64,000 nt of DNA from assembly GCA_947561585.1 (NCBI GenBank), contig CANNZV010000426.1, forward strand, positions 766,749 to 830,748. Direction: 5' to 3'. Both the position numbers and the translations under genes were made by a program. Shown piece by piece: positions 1 to 11,796 of the stretch; the first letter of the stretch is position 1, and each line of letters starts with the position of its first letter. This DNA is from Caprella mutica (Eukaryota; Arthropoda; Malacostraca; Amphipoda; Caprellidae). Below the pieces are notes generated by a model. That model did no database searches, was not told the origin of the DNA, and saw only the letters and a list, made by a program, of their open reading frames with translations.

Positions 1-25
1 TGCGGGATCTACTGATCAATAGTTT

Positions 26-70
26 GCGCAGCAATCAATCGATAGTGCAACCATCGATCGATTGCTGCGC
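26..70. repeat. Imperfect palindrome (hairpin), unit 1
   Basis: The arm GCGCAGCAATC followed by ATCGAT is complementary to the sequence ending at 70, with one mismatched pair and a 9-nt loop. The flanking text from 71 (gttcgaatgata, later agttcatgcat) recurs in diverged form at about 196-233 beside the second hairpin, so 26-283 reads as two diverged copies of a palindromic repeat. No gene is visible here. Confidence 0.7.
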
Positions 71-241
71 GTTCGAATGATACGGATTTTCTTAGTTCAT
101 GCATTTAATTAATTATTTTATTTTTACTGCAAAAATATTGTCTTTTTAAATAAGTTTTCTATATTTAACAAGGCAAACATCAGTCGATTGTTGCACGTTT
201 GAATGATATGGCATTTGTTAGTTTATGCATCTATTTTTTAC

Positions 242-283
242 ATTTCATAGAGCAACCATCGACTGATGGTTGCTCTATGAAAT
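242..283. repeat. Perfect 19-bp hairpin, unit 2
   Basis: ATTTCATAGAGCAACCATC, then the tetraloop GACT, then the exact reverse complement. The stem shares the string CAACCATCGA with the hairpin at 26-70. It could be the tip of a fold-back MITE. I see no coding signal between 284 and 480. Confidence 0.8.
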
Positions 284-479
284 AAATAAGAAAAATACAA
301 TACCAAAAATTTATAGCTAGGAATGTTTTTAAATAAGTATACATATACGTATATAAAATATGGAAAATCCATGGCGAACTGACAAAATGACAGGTAGGCA
401 TGTAGAGTGAGTGTGCTCCTCGTGTAACAGGTGCACCTGCCAAGCGCGACTATACATGCGTAACTGTCATGTGGGCATC

Positions 480-958
480 ATAGTGTATGGCCTGCCTAAG
501 GTACGTGACATGTCCTCGGTACAGTTCATAATTTAAATAAAAGAAATTCTGCCAACGAAAAAACACCAAAGACAGAAATGTCATTAACATGGTTAGAGAA
601 ATTTAATTATTGATGATTGTACGAAATCAGTGAGAAATTAATCTGCTGAGGTATAAATAAAGAAAACTATTGTTCATTTATTCGTAATATATCTTTTAGT
701 AGATACTGTTTTTAATGGAATAACATCAAGAACCCAAGCTATAATACTCTATACAGAATGTAATAAAAAAAAATTCTCTTGTTCAGTGTATTGAGTCTGG
801 CGGTGGTCATGAAATGCTAAATTTATCACCCTGTATACTTAATGAAATAAAACTTTGAATTATTATCTGCTGAATGAACCTTGTTTTAGTCTTCAAGCTA
901 ATTTTTTTTACAAATTACAGCCCTTATAAATAAAGTTACTTTTTCTGTAAACACCCTG
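480..958 (-). mobile_element. Diverged partial copy of the long-TIR MITE
   Basis: The right end reads ACACCCTG followed by TA at 959-960, the same terminus as the elements at 10329-11317 and 49708-50700. The stretch 500-600, read as reverse complement, matches the middle of those elements (for example ctctaaccatgtta), and 735-830 matches their subterminal part (actctatacagaatgt, attgagtctgg). An extra internal ACCCTGTA lies near 830. The other end was not found, so this copy is truncated or too diverged. Confidence 0.6.
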
Positions 959-1126
959 TATGAAACATTCCACAGCAGTTATAACTAAATCAAATAATGG
1001 TCTCACTTTCCGTGGATTTGTTGAGATAAAAGATTGAGAATAAATACATTTGTTAATCTCCTGTAATTCCTTCACAATAAATGGTGTATGGACAATTATT
1101 TACGTATGGAGGAACATTGTATCATT

Positions 1127-2160
1127 GTACCTTTCTATTGTGTCTAGTTAGGACTATACAATAGGGGTAATTCTGGTACCTCTCTATTGTGTCTAGTTAG
1201 GACGATACAAAAATAGTAAGTCTGGTACCTCTCTATTGTGTCTAGTTAGGACGATACAATAAGGGTAAGTCTGGTACCTTTCTATTGTGTCTAGTTAGGA
1301 CGATACAATAAGGGTAAGTCTGGTACCTTTCTATTGTGTCTAGTTAGGACGATACAATAAGGGTAAGTCTGGTACCTTTCTATTGTGTCTAGTTAGGACG
1401 ATACAATAAGGGTAAGTATGGTACCTTTATATTGTGTCTAGTTAGGACGATACAATAAGGGTAAGTCTGGTACCTTTCTATTGTGTCTAGTTAGGATGAT
1501 ACAATAAGGGTAAGTCTGGTACCTTTCTATTGTGTTTAGTTAGGACGATACAATAAGGGTAAGTCTGGTACCTTTCTAATGTGTCTAGTTAGGATGATAC
1601 AATAAGGGTAAGTCTGGTACCTTTCTATTGTGTCTAGTTAGGACGATACAATAAGGGTAAGTCTGGTACCTTTCTATTGTGTCTAGTTAGGACGATACAA
1701 TAAGGGTAAGTCTGGTACCTTTCTATTGTGTCTAGTTAGGATGATACAATAAGGGTAAGTCTGGTACCTTTCTATTGTGTCTAGTTAGGATGATACAATA
1801 AGGGTAAGTCTGGTACCTTTCTATTGTGTTTAGTTAGGACGATACAATAAGGGTAAGTCTGGTACCTTTCTATTGTGTCTAGTTAGGATGATACAATAAG
1901 GGTAAGTCTGGTACCTTTCTATTGTGTCTAGTTAGGACGATACAATAAGGGTAAGTCTGGTACCTTTCTATTGTGTCTAGTTAGGACGATACAATAAGGG
2001 TAAGTCTGGTACCTTTCTATTGTGTCTAGTTAGGACGATACAATAAGGGTAAGTCTGGTACCTTCCTATTGTGTCTAGTTAGGACTATACAATAAGGGTA
2101 AGTCTGGTACCTTTCTATTGTGTCTAGTTAGGACGATACAATAAGGGTAAGTCTGGTACC
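1127..2160. repeat. 49-bp tandem satellite, locus 1 (about 21 units)
   Basis: Exact 49-bp spacing of GGTACC boundaries. Units are nearly identical, with scattered single-base variants (cgatac or tgatac, gtcta or gttta). Each unit can fold on itself: TATTGTGTC pairs with GACgatACAATA around a TAGTTAG loop. The same satellite lies at 13875-15450 and 54572-55145, always in the same orientation and followed by the same AT-rich right flank. Confidence 0.97.
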
Positions 2161-2870
2161 TATTTTATTTTTAGTAAAAATTTCAATTAAGAATAAATAA
2201 AAAAATATGATTTATTACTCTTATTTATACAAGAAAATATTATTTTAATTTAATTCCAATACAAGGTAAATTATAATAGTAATTTGGCTAATTCTTTGAG
2301 TTTCGTTGAAATTCCTTCCTTCCTTGCTCCCTAATTACTTGCTCTCTAATTACTTGCTCCCTAATTACTTGCTCCCTAATTACTTGCTCCCTAATTACTT
2401 GCTCCCTAATTACTTATTCCCTAACTACTTATTCCCTAATTACGAATTAAGATTTGATTCCATAATGGTTATTTCTATATAAATTTCATAGGTTTAATTT
2501 CTCTGATTTATTTTCCGTTCACATTATAAATAATAGACTAACCTTCCAGTTACTAGATTTTTTCTGTATTTCAATAAACCTTACCATTTCTTCATTCCAT
2601 TGCAGGCGATGGTTAGCGGGGCTGCAGTTCAAGCTTTCGTCGCTGACCCCCATACTGCTCCATTACAATTCTTACCAAAATAGTCTATTTTATAGCCATA
2701 TAAAACTCACTCAGTTCATTGTATATGCGGATAGAATCAATATATAATATAGTTTAAGAAATGCATATCACTTCCTTTCTTGTTTAAGAATAATTGATCT
2801 TAACATTAAATTACCAAATTACAAAGTTTTGGAAATAATATGCACCCAAAGCATGATAAAATACATAACA
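2161..2870. repeat. Satellite right flank with a 15-bp direct repeat
   Basis: 2161-2320 is the flank shared with 15451-15525 and 55146-55300. Positions 2326-2442 hold about seven units of a 15-bp repeat, gctccctaattactt. The rest up to 2870 is AT-rich with no coding signal that I can see. The 15-bp repeat is absent from the corresponding part of locus 3. Confidence 0.7.
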
Positions 2871-3700
2871 AGAATAATTGATATACTTTTACATGGAATA
2901 AAACCATTCTTTCTCTATCTTGAATAGATTGAGTTCATATTTTCTGGCGTATTTTTCAAAGAGACAAACTTACATGTAAGAAACATAGAAAAAATTGTTG
3001 CAAATTATCTTGAGATCATAAGTGTGAATGATCAGTTAATTTCTTATGATTTTCACCCTAAAGAACAAATAAGTAGAAACTATTCCAATAATTAAGTATT
3101 CGTGCTACAACGTTAATCATTGGAATTAATTTGGAATAATTTCTATTTTTACAGCAGAAAATAGAAATAGTTTCATAGTTACTGTGACGTCACTCCGAGC
3201 TGAACAACTCTGTCTGTCATTGAGTTGTTCAGCTCAGAGTGATAGACAAATAACTAACCATTCTAGTCTTCTTTTTATGGGTTTATTTGTCAGTACACTG
3301 TGATGTTTTTATTTAAATCAGTAATTAAGACAAAGTAAATAATCAAAGTTCAAATAAAATTGTTTATATTTTACTATGTTATTTTACAATCGAATTTTCA
3401 GATTTCGGGCAGATGAAAGAGCGACAAGATAATTAATTGAAGTGAAATCAAAAGAAGAATATAGATCATAAGTAAGTAAATATCTTCCTTATTAATTAAA
3501 TACAAATAAAGTATTTAAACTATAAAAAAAACAGTGGTCAGTGTTCCAGCTCGAACGTTTTACCGATTCCACCGTCACCAGTTGAATTCGTACTCAATAG
3601 AGTCAGAGTCAAATCCAATTGTGAAATCCAACCTTACGAACTGGAGTTAAAAAATTATTATATAAATAATATGTCTGTTTGTCTGTATTTCTGTGATTGT
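2870..3700. repeat. Macro-unit core: caccctaaagaac motif, TGACGTCA and 14-bp hairpin (copy 1)
   Basis: Homologous to 18000-19050 and 55490-56370. In order it holds gattttcaccctaaagaac (about 3050), a poly-gcagaaaatag stretch, the octamer TGACGTCA at 3185-3192, and a perfect hairpin 3197-3235 (GAGCTGAACAACTC against its complement, 11-nt loop). Around 3610 this copy is collapsed: the tRNA-like SINE head present at 18757-18831 in copy 2 is missing. No protein gene. Confidence 0.75.
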
Positions 3701-3876
3701 GATATACAGGGTGAGCCACATAAATGTTACAATTTTTAAATATTTTATTACTCAGTAACCAGAAGGCGTGGAAATCTAATGTTAGTCTCATTTTCATCGT
3801 TAATTCTATCACTTTTTAACGGGTGAATTACCATTCTGATCCGATGAATTGTTTTCGAACAGACACAAAAATATGA

Positions 3877-4165
3877 ATACAACTCTATCTGTGATTGGTC
3901 AGCTAAAGCAGTGTGTGCCCACAGAGCTGAACTATCTTCCTTTGCTATCATCTGTGCAGATAGCACACTAATTATATTAGTAACAACTCTATCTGTGATT
4001 GGTCAGCTAAAGCAGTGTGTGCCCACAGAGCTGAACTATCTTCCTTTGCTATCATCTGTGCAGATAGCACACTAATCATATTAGTAACTACTCTATCTAT
4101 GATTGGTCAGCTAAAGCAGTGTGTGCCCACAGAGCTGAACTATCTTCCTTTGCTATCATCTCATA
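3877..4165. repeat. 104-bp tandem repeat, locus 1 (about 3 units)
   Basis: Units carry ctctatctgtgattggtcag, gcagtgtgtgccca, and tgctatcatctgtgcagatagca, which contains a small hairpin. The same repeat has about 9 units at 19229-20135 and about 8 at 56539-57350. Confidence 0.95.
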
Positions 4166-4962
4166 CATAGCAACATGACAAATACAATTCTTTTAACTTA
4201 TTTCAAATACTCGTAATTTTAACATATCCTTTTATAACAACACGTAATACATATGGTATCTATTTCAAAAACTATTCATGGTATACTCATGTTTAAATGA
4301 GTAAGTGCCACATGGTATACACATGGATTTGTTTGCAGCGAAAGAATGTTTCTTTATGTAAATTTGAACGTATTTCAACGAAGCTCAAAGAATTATCTTA
4401 ATATTATTGAATCTAATTCATGTTATACATCACTCTTTTAGTAAACATATGAATTACTCTTCACATACAATCATTACCGTTATGTAACATGTTATTCACC
4501 ACCAGATGGTTTTTGCGTATAATTTTCATAATTTATTATTGATATTTGTTGAGATTCATTATCCTTTTTATTAACTGTTCATCCGTCATGGAAACTTAAA
4601 TTCTTACACATCAGTAATTACCATCATTTAATATGCATGGTTAAAATTATCGTACTTTGCGCTAACTATTTACTAGATTATAATTATTTAATATTTTTTA
4701 TTTACAATTTTGGTTCGTATGACATCCTAATAATGTGCTAAAAATAATAAAATATAACATTACGTAGTCGTAACATTTACTATGAACAAATAACCTTCAG
4801 AATGTAAATCAAATATCAGCTTCAAACTCCGTAGAGTTAAATTATAAATAATCCATTATATTATTATAAAATAGATAATTTCACAATACATTTAATTAAT
4901 AATTATAACATTAATTCAATAAAGTTAAATACCTAAAATGCATAACAAACAATAATAATACC
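4166..4962. repeat. AT-rich segment of the macro-unit without genes
   Basis: Conserved with 20136-20935 and 57351-58020 at high identity (for example tagcaacatgacaaatac and the short palindrome around 4290-4325). It contains one copy of the dispersed motif at about 4806-4838 (ending ctccgtagag). No frame of notable length and no RNA gene were recognised. Confidence 0.7.
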
Positions 4963-5687
4963 TGAAACTGAAACTGAAACTCTAGCTGAAACCCTAACTG
5001 AAACTCTAGCTGAAACTCTAGCTGAAACTCTAGCTGAAACTCTAGCTGAAACTCTAGCTGAAACTCTAGCTGAAACTCTAGCTGAAACTCTAGCTGAAAC
5101 TCTAGCTGAAATTCTAGCTGAAATTCTAGCTGAAACTCTAGTTGAAACTCTAGCTGAAACTCTAGCTGAAACTCTAGCTGAAACTCTAGCTGAAACTCTA
5201 GCTAAAACTCTAGCTGAAACTCTAACTGAAACTGTAGCTGAAACTCTAGCTGAAACTCTAGCTGAAACTCTAGCTGAAACTCTAGCTGAAATTCTAGCTG
5301 AAATTCTAGCTGAAACTCTAGTTGAAACTCTAGCTTAAACTCTAGCTGAAACTCTAACTGAAACTCTAGCTGAAACTCTAGTTGAAACTCTAGCTGAAAC
5401 TCTAGCTGAAACTCTAGCTGAAATTCTAGCTGAAATTCTAGCTGAAACTCTAGTTGAAACTCTAGCTGAAACTCTAGCTGAAACTCTAGCTGAAACTCTA
5501 GCTGAAACTCTAGTTGAAACTCTAGCTGAAACTCTAGCTGAAACTCTAGCTGAAACTCTAGCTGAAACTCTAGCTGAAACTCTAGCTGAAATTCTAGCTG
5601 AAATTCTAGCTGAAACTCTAGTTGAAACTCTAGCTGAAACTCTAGCTGAAACTCTAGCTGAAACTCTAGCTGAAACTCTAGTTGAAA
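4963..5687. repeat. 12-bp tandem satellite, locus 1 (about 60 units)
   Basis: The monomer is gaaactctagct with variants (gaaattctagct, gaaactctagtt). Variant clusters recur about every 168-180 bp, indicating a loose higher-order structure. The period is a multiple of 3 and the monomer lacks stops on the minus strand, which produces artificial open frames. The matching place in the third macro-unit copy (about 58020) has no array. Confidence 0.97.
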
Positions 5688-6370
5688 ATTCCAAAGCTTT
5701 ATTTATAGGTGTGTTTTAACTATATATTGATTACGTAAACTGTTCTATTGTTAATAAAGATAAATTTCATTTTTTTATTTTCTGCTATTAAATTGGCCAA
5801 AACATGTATTGATTTTTTGTCTTGTTTAATATCCTAAATACCTTGTAATTACCTCTTTACAAAGTATATTAGTGTGAGAGTGGTGTGATAGAGTGTGACT
5901 GTAATATGCGAGTAGTGTTAATTTTTTGGGCCATAATTGGAGTATATAAACACCTACAGAAAATTATGAATCGTGTTATTCCATACCCAAATATCATAAT
6001 TCTGCTCTTTTGAAGTCCTATAATAAGTTTAGTCATATCAGACGAATCAGTCCTTAAGTGGCATAAACGAAAAGATAAGTTTATTGTTTTTCAGTCACGT
6101 TAGCTTCAGCTCTATGCCACTACACAGTTGTGATACGAGGCAATTTATAAACACATATAAAATTTTAAAATGCTCTTTTTGAGTGGATTTATTCCTTTAG
6201 TTTTTAATGATTTCATTATTCGGTACGACAATAGCATATACAATATTTCAAATTACTTCAGAATAATTTAGTACTATCGAGTAATTCTGGTTTAGTAATA
6301 AATTAGAAAGGCGATTGGAATTTATTTAATAGCTTTCAATATGCAATATGGTTCAACACATTTTGAGGGA
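5688..6370. repeat. Macro-unit segment downstream of the 12-bp satellite
   Basis: Nearly identical to 21720-22400. The part from about 6125 (gcagttgtgatacgagg) also matches 40930 and 62229 onward. Positions 6050-6120 contain gcataaac and tatgccac sequences around a tcagtcacg stretch. No gene recognised. Confidence 0.6.
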
Positions 6371-6840
6371 ATGAGTTGTGAATGACCTTGACCTTTGACC
6401 GGATCGCTTTCAAACTTCTACCAGATGGTTCCTTGACATTGACCAATTGAACCATCAAATTTCAAACAATTTGATTGAATACTTTTTCAGTTATTGAGTT
6501 ACAAATGGCCTTGACCTTGATCTTTGACCTTTTACCCGATCGCTCAAAAAATCAGATAAAATTGTACCTGTATATTGACCAATCGACTCACCAAGTTTCA
6601 TGCATTATGGTTTAATACATTTGAGTTATAAATGACCATGACCTTGACCTTTGACCAGGTCAATCCTAAAATTCTACCAGCAGGTCACTGGACATGGACC
6701 AATCATTTTACTAAATTTCAGGCGATTTGGTTGAATAGTTTTTCAGTTAAGCGAATAACAATATGATAAATAAATAAATAAATAATGAAAGAAAGGCCGA
6801 TGAAAATATATCTTTCCCGCATTCTGCGAAGGTAATAAAA
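6371..6840. repeat. TGACCT half-site array in a retroposon 3' tail (copy 1)
   Basis: Three to four diverged units of roughly 120 bp carry tgaccttgacctttgacc (6383-6400, about 6507-6530, 6633-6657) and end in a short taaa repeat and cattctgcgaaggt. Read on the minus strand the core gives GGTCAAAGGTCAAGGTCA, that is AGGTCA half-sites spaced as direct repeats. A reverse-oriented relative of the tail lies at 36640-36790 and a scrap at 38950-39005, so this looks like the end of a dispersed element. Near-identical copy at 22400-22870. Confidence 0.65.
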
Positions 6841-7345
6841 AATAAATACTTGTAAAATATGAAAAAAATTATTTCCCTATAGAGATCTAATTTACCAAAA
6901 TTATATTAAGTAACAAAGCCAGATCAGCTGAAGACTTCTAACACCAAATTTAACTGCTATTTGTGAGTCTAGCATTCAAATTTGGTGACTAAATGTTTGT
7001 TTGATTTGCTCTAATTTTCTTTGTAGTAACATGAATATATTCTATAATTATTATTGGAAATAGCATTCTATTTAATGTAATTAGCATTAATTTTAACGTT
7101 TGTTTTAAATAACACAGCAACTGAAGGCGAGTGTGACGTCATGACTTTAGCGCTCTATTATATTGTATATAATAACAAAATAATAAAAGAGTTTGATAAT
7201 TAGTGAAGGAGTTTATATAGAAATGATTTACCAACACCGTAGTCTGGTTACGGCTTCGATATTTAGAGTTTTGAATATTTCTTCACTAAATTTATTTTCC
7301 CAAAGAATTAGCAGGATAAATATAAGTTGCAAGCGTAATGTAGTT

Positions 7346-7421
7346 GGGCCGTGGTGGCCCAGGGGTTAGCGCGTTAGCCCCTGCCCGAAAAGACTCGGGT
7401 TCGATTCCCATTGCTGGCGCT
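7346..7421 (+). ncRNA. tRNA-derived SINE head, family C (copy 1)
   Basis: It has an A-box-like TGGCCCAGGGG and a B box GGTTCGATTCC, the internal RNA polymerase III promoter signature. The sequence does not fold as a clean cloverleaf. Instead it can form three GC-rich hairpins in a row: GGGCC/GGCCC, CAGGGG/CCCCTG and CCCGA/TCGGG. Almost identical 76-nt copies lie at 23372, 41881 and 63169, all on the plus strand. Confidence 0.7.
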
Positions 7422-7642
7422 AGCTTTGAGAATCGAATTTAAAAAATGTAAATATATGTACATAGATGGGACTATACCATCATTTTTCAGCTTCTCTTTT
7501 TTATACTAGTAACTTTATTTCATTAAGGATAGGAAATAACTTTGCTAGAGATGCAGTAGAAATATATATTCAAAAATCAGAATTTTAACATTTAAATTAT
7601 AATCTTTTATAATTTTCTGTGTAGTATCTCAGGCCCATACTA

Positions 7643-8777
7643 CAGGGTGGCACAGAAAAAAGGAAACCAATCTTTGAACTAGTTCATTTTACAAACTATT
7701 AAAGATAGAAAATTTCTAAAAAACCATTTCATTCCTTTACTTTTTCTGTATCTATCTTGAAAATTTTTTAAAGGTAAGACAAAAATCAAACATCCTGCAG
7801 CTAATTAAAAAAAGTTAAATAAAAAGGTCTTGCGCGAGAACGAAATATACGAAAAAAATCACAATAGGTATAATTCATTTCATATGGGTGTGAAAACAAT
7901 ATATTATAATATTTTCTGTAACAAATAAAAGACAACCAAAACTTTAAATATTATTTGAAAGTTAATGTTTATTATAAAATTGATATATTTAATAATATCA
8001 GTTTGACGTTAATTTATATCTCATAGTCGAAGCCCTCAAAATGCAGCTTCCAAAAGAACAAAGAGTTTTTGTTACGACAAGTTATCTAAACACAGAAAGT
8101 TTTAACAGGCTCAACCTCATTTTGAACATAGCTTTCAGAAAAGATTTTCACCAATTATAAAACCATATTGACATACGGTAATAACTTCAAAACTGAAGAA
8201 ACCACTTTAGTTTTACAAAAAAATATTAGGTCGCAGGAGAACAGAACGAACTCATGGAAACATTAATCTTGTTCATGAATAACTTATTGGGAATCTAAAA
8301 ATATCAATCAGAAGGAATGAATTAGACATCACTAAAGACACATTTCACCGAATTGTTAAACACGATTTAAAATATCATCCTTTTAAGATCCATGTAAGGC
8401 TTGAACTCTTAGAACTGATTGACTGCACAGTCTAAATTTTTCAAGTTGGTTTCTGCATAGAAATGCTTGTTATAGAGAAGACATCGTGATTGGTGATGGA
8501 GAAGTATTTCCATTGATGTAACAGTCAATAAACAAAACGTTAATTGATACCTATTCTGAAGTCTTTTTGTGTTTTCTATCCTCGCGCAAGCCCTTTTTAT
8601 TTATATTTTTTCAATTTGCTGCAGGATGTTTAATTTTATTCGTAAGATTAACAGATTTTCATGAAAGATGCAAAAAACTAGATGAATAAAAGTAAATCTT
8701 AAGAAATTTTTTACCTCTAAAATAGTTTGTAAAATAAACTAATTTGAAAATGGGTTCATTTTTTTTTCGCCACCCTG
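7643..8777 (+). mobile_element. DNA transposon with ~200-bp terminal inverted repeats
   Basis: It starts CAGGGTGGC and ends GCCACCCTG, flanked by TA at 7641-7642 and 8778-8779, as expected of the IS630/Tc1/mariner superfamily. The inverted similarity runs far inward: cattttacaaactatt and aaacatcctgcagc occur in both arms in inverted orientation, up to about position 7845 and from about 8580. It interrupts a segment that is continuous in the homologous copy at about 23650. The inside holds a dead transposase gene (8041-8530). Confidence 0.85.
8041..8530 (+). pseudogene. Decayed transposase, N-terminal HTH part (DUF4817-like)
   Basis: The first 39 codons from ATG 8041 are open and start MQLPKEQRVFVTTSYL, followed by a stop. 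In shifted frames come GRRRTERTHGNINLVHE and then a 45-codon stretch containing DTFHRIVKHDLKYHPFKIH. The order and wording resemble the helix-turn-helix region of arthropod mariner-like transposases carrying a DUF4817 domain, recalled by eye and not searched. A later VIGDGEVFPL may be the start of the catalytic domain with its first aspartate. The rest of the DDE domain is absent. At least two stops and one frameshift make it non-functional. Confidence 0.6.
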
Positions 8778-9015
8778 TATATTACTGGGGACTGATTAAT
8801 AATTAATTTGAAGATTGCTGGTGATAGCTGTATGTATAGTAGTTATAATCATTGAAAAGTAATCCAAATTGATTTATTATTGCTGTAAAAAATTTCTCTA
8901 TCCTTTCGTTAAACTTTATATTTTCAGCGTATCCACACTACTTACCTATTCACATTAATTATTTATTTTCGGAGATTAGTAAAACTACACTATGTTTATT
9001 AACATAATTTAACAA

Positions 9016-9087
9016 GGCCTCGTGGTGTAGTGGCTAACACATCAGACTCTAAATCTGATGACCCGGGTTCGATTCCCGGCGAGGCCT
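9016..9087 (+). tRNA. tRNA-Gln-like copy with CUA anticodon (amber-reading), likely retroposon head
   Basis: Complete cloverleaf: acceptor GGCCTCG/CGAGGCC (7 bp, no mismatch), D arm TGGTGTAGTGG matching the A box, anticodon stem TCAGA/TCTGA, loop CTCTAAA, T arm CCCGGGTTCGATTCCCGG matching the B box, discriminator T. Anticodon CTA at 9049-9051 would read UAG. Relatives in this window carry CTG (Gln), CCG and TTA. It is embedded in a repeat shared with 48310-48900, so it may be a SINE head and not a cellular tRNA gene. No 3' CCA is encoded, as is normal in eukaryotes. Confidence 0.75.
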
Positions 9088-10328
9088 AAATTTTTCACAA
9101 TTTTTTAACCTCTTCACTAATTTTCTTCTCTCACCACTCATTTTGTTCTACAATTAACTCCGTAAAACTGTGACAATATAGTGTCACATTCAGGGCAATG
9201 AAAAGAGCTTTGTTAGATGAGGGTTTGTAATTAGAGTGTCACACTTCATGTTAACATTTAATAGTTTATTGTATTTGTTAAATAGTTTGTGATAACTCTT
9301 TGAGAATCATTGGAATTACTTCGAATTTTAAGAGTTATCTGTTATCTGTTTGTATTGTATTGTGAAAATATATAAAAAGAGAATAAAAATATAATAAATA
9401 AAATATTTTAATATTAACTATGTTATTATATAGAGTGACAGTGGAATATTTTCCCAGATGGTAAAGAAACTACCCTTTATATCTTAGCTTTAATAACTTT
9501 GAAATGTTATTTGTCATTACTGCAAAGGTCCCTCTTACACTTTAGCAGTTATGTGAAGAAACTTATTGTCAAAAGTCTACGGTAATTCAAACCAGTATTT
9601 GATTTACTTTTCACATCTCAGATGAAGAATAGAATTTCTTTCTATTCGAAAGCTTCAAACAAAATAAACTGCAACATTGAGTTTAAATGACTTCTTACTA
9701 ATATAGAATTCCCGTTGACAAACAATCAAAAAATAATTTGTTAACTGTAAGGAACAGAGAAACAATCATTTTGACTGATTGGTAGCTCTTGCTTTAAATA
9801 ACATAAAATAGAAAGAGAAATACAGAAAGCATAGATATGGAGCAAAATATAGTGCAAAATTTGTACATATATTAAGCAGAACATAGAATATTGATGAATC
9901 AATAACAAATAAAAATAGCAGTTTGTTTTCCGTAAAATCTACGGTAATTGAGACCAGTTGTTGATTTACTTCTCCATCTTTTTTAATATATTTTTCTCAT
10001 TGTCTATATTATAACAATCAACGTGTGAGATGCATTGGCGTTAAATTGTTAATAAGGGTTGAAAACTCTAATTGAAAAATGTTATTGTTAAATTAACAGT
10101 CTCAAATTATTATTCACAAGATTTAACTTTTAATGGAAACACATATTCAGACGCATCATCTAACGTACATGGATGAAATGTTCCACTGTCTTTAGTCTTA
10201 ATTGGTTATTGTTTCTGTTTAAAATTGTATGTGGTAACTACACTAATAATTATATTGATTACAAATTAATTCGATAGTGAAAATAATGTATGAATTTTAT
10301 ACTTCCCTTATCATTCTTTGGTTTAATA

Positions 10329-11317
10329 CAGGGTGTCTGCAAAAAAACATTGCCGATTTAAAATGATTGTAATTTGTAAACTATTATTGCTAGAAGATTG
10401 AAATAGGTTTTATTTGAAAGATAAGAATTCCAAATTTTATTTCATAGTAAATTAAGCATTACATGACCACCACCAGACTCAATAAACTCATCAAGACGAA
10501 AAACATTATTTTAATCACATTCTGTACAGAGTATCAGCATGTGTTCTTTATAGTATACCATTTAAAACAGTGTCAAATAAATGTGCTACATAACATGTAA
10601 TGGTTAAATGAAAGAAAGTTTTCTTCATCTATGTCTCAGCAGATAATTTTCTCACTCATTTCTTTTAATCATAGATAAATAAATTTCTCTAACCATGTTA
10701 CTGATGTTTCTATCCTTGTTATTTTTCCATGGCCTTAATTTCTTTTATTTGAATTATGAACTTCACCGTGGACATATCACGTGACGTAATATCATTCAAC
10801 TATTATTTTATTTATTTCCATATCTTACCTAAAATCAATAAATTGTAGTGATCACGGATTCATTTTCAAACATCTCCACTAGGATAAGTTTTCTCTATTC
10901 CACTGTTAATTGTGCCTTACGTGGGATTATAAACCGCTAATGAAACTAAAGCTCTATTGATGTGCCTTTATATTCTCTTCATGTATGAATGATGTCAAAT
11001 TAAATTTGAGATTCGATTCTTTTGAATTAATCCTACTTTTTATCTTCTAGCTATAATAGTTTACAAATTACAGCCCCTTTAATTTGACTACATTTTTCGG
11101 CTACCCATGCTAATACTCTATACAGAATGTGATAAAAATAAACTTTTTTCATCTTGATAAGCTTATTGAGTCTGGTAGTGGCCATGTAATGCAAAATATA
11201 TTATGAAATGAAACTTAGATTCTTTATCTTTAAAATGAAACCTATTTCAATCTTCTAGCAATAATAGTTAACGAATTACAATCTTTTTAAATCGGTTATT
11301 TCTTTGCGGACACCCTG
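10329..11317. mobile_element. Long-TIR MITE, copy 1 (989 bp)
   Basis: Starts CAGGGTGTCTGCAAA and ends TTTGCGGACACCCTG, flanked by TA (10327-10328, 11318-11319). About 190 bp of each end are inverted repeats (ctattattgctagaagattg in the left arm and its complement in the right arm). The right arm also contains an inner, diverged copy of the terminus (gtttacaaattacagcccc to tttttcggctac, 11058-11105). No transposase is inside, so it is non-autonomous. Second copy at 49708-50700. Confidence 0.85.
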
Positions 11318-11418
11318 TATTTATATTTACCGTTTCCATATTCCTCACCTAATTCAGTTTAATTCAGGTATTTGGAGTTTAGTAACACTAATATATGTTT
11401 ATTTCCATATTCTAACAA

Positions 11419-11490
11419 GGCCTCGTGGTGTAGTGGCTAACGCATCGGACTCCGAATCTGATGACCCGGGTTCGATTCCCGTCGAGGGCT
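11419..11490 (+). tRNA. tRNA-Gln-like copy with CCG anticodon
   Basis: Same family as 9016-9087. The acceptor is GGCCTCG/CGAGGGC with one mismatch near its end. The anticodon loop CTCCGAA gives CCG (11452-11454), formally Arg, but the body is the Gln-like family, and the homologous copy at 50802 has CTG. This points to drift of a pseudogene or SINE head and not to a true Arg tRNA. A and B boxes are intact. Confidence 0.65.
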
Positions 11491-11796
11491 GAAATTTCCA
11501 CAGTTTTTTTAATATCTTCATTTATTGTCATGACCCGTAGTCAAGATACTGCCACAATAATATTCATTAGTAGCTCCAGACAGACATACAAACAAACTCT
11601 TCTCTCAATACAGTATGGATTATAATATTGAATGTCGGTAGCATGAATACGACTTTAAAAATTCACAAGGGTGAAAATCAGTGGAAATAAATAGGATATT
11701 GACCCTTATCGAAAAGGTACAGAAAATATTAATTCAAATTAACTCTAATTTGTGAAAAAAAGCAACAGATATAGAACATTTAGGCAGATAGTCATT

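Noticed and set aside
1127..2160. Regular 49-bp units considered as a CRISPR array
   Set aside because: The whole 49 bp repeats; there are no unique spacers, no cas genes, and the context is eukaryotic.
4963..5687. 12-bp repeats considered as a telomere-like array
   Set aside because: Not TTAGG or TTAGGG type, and flanked on both sides by collinear duplicated DNA.
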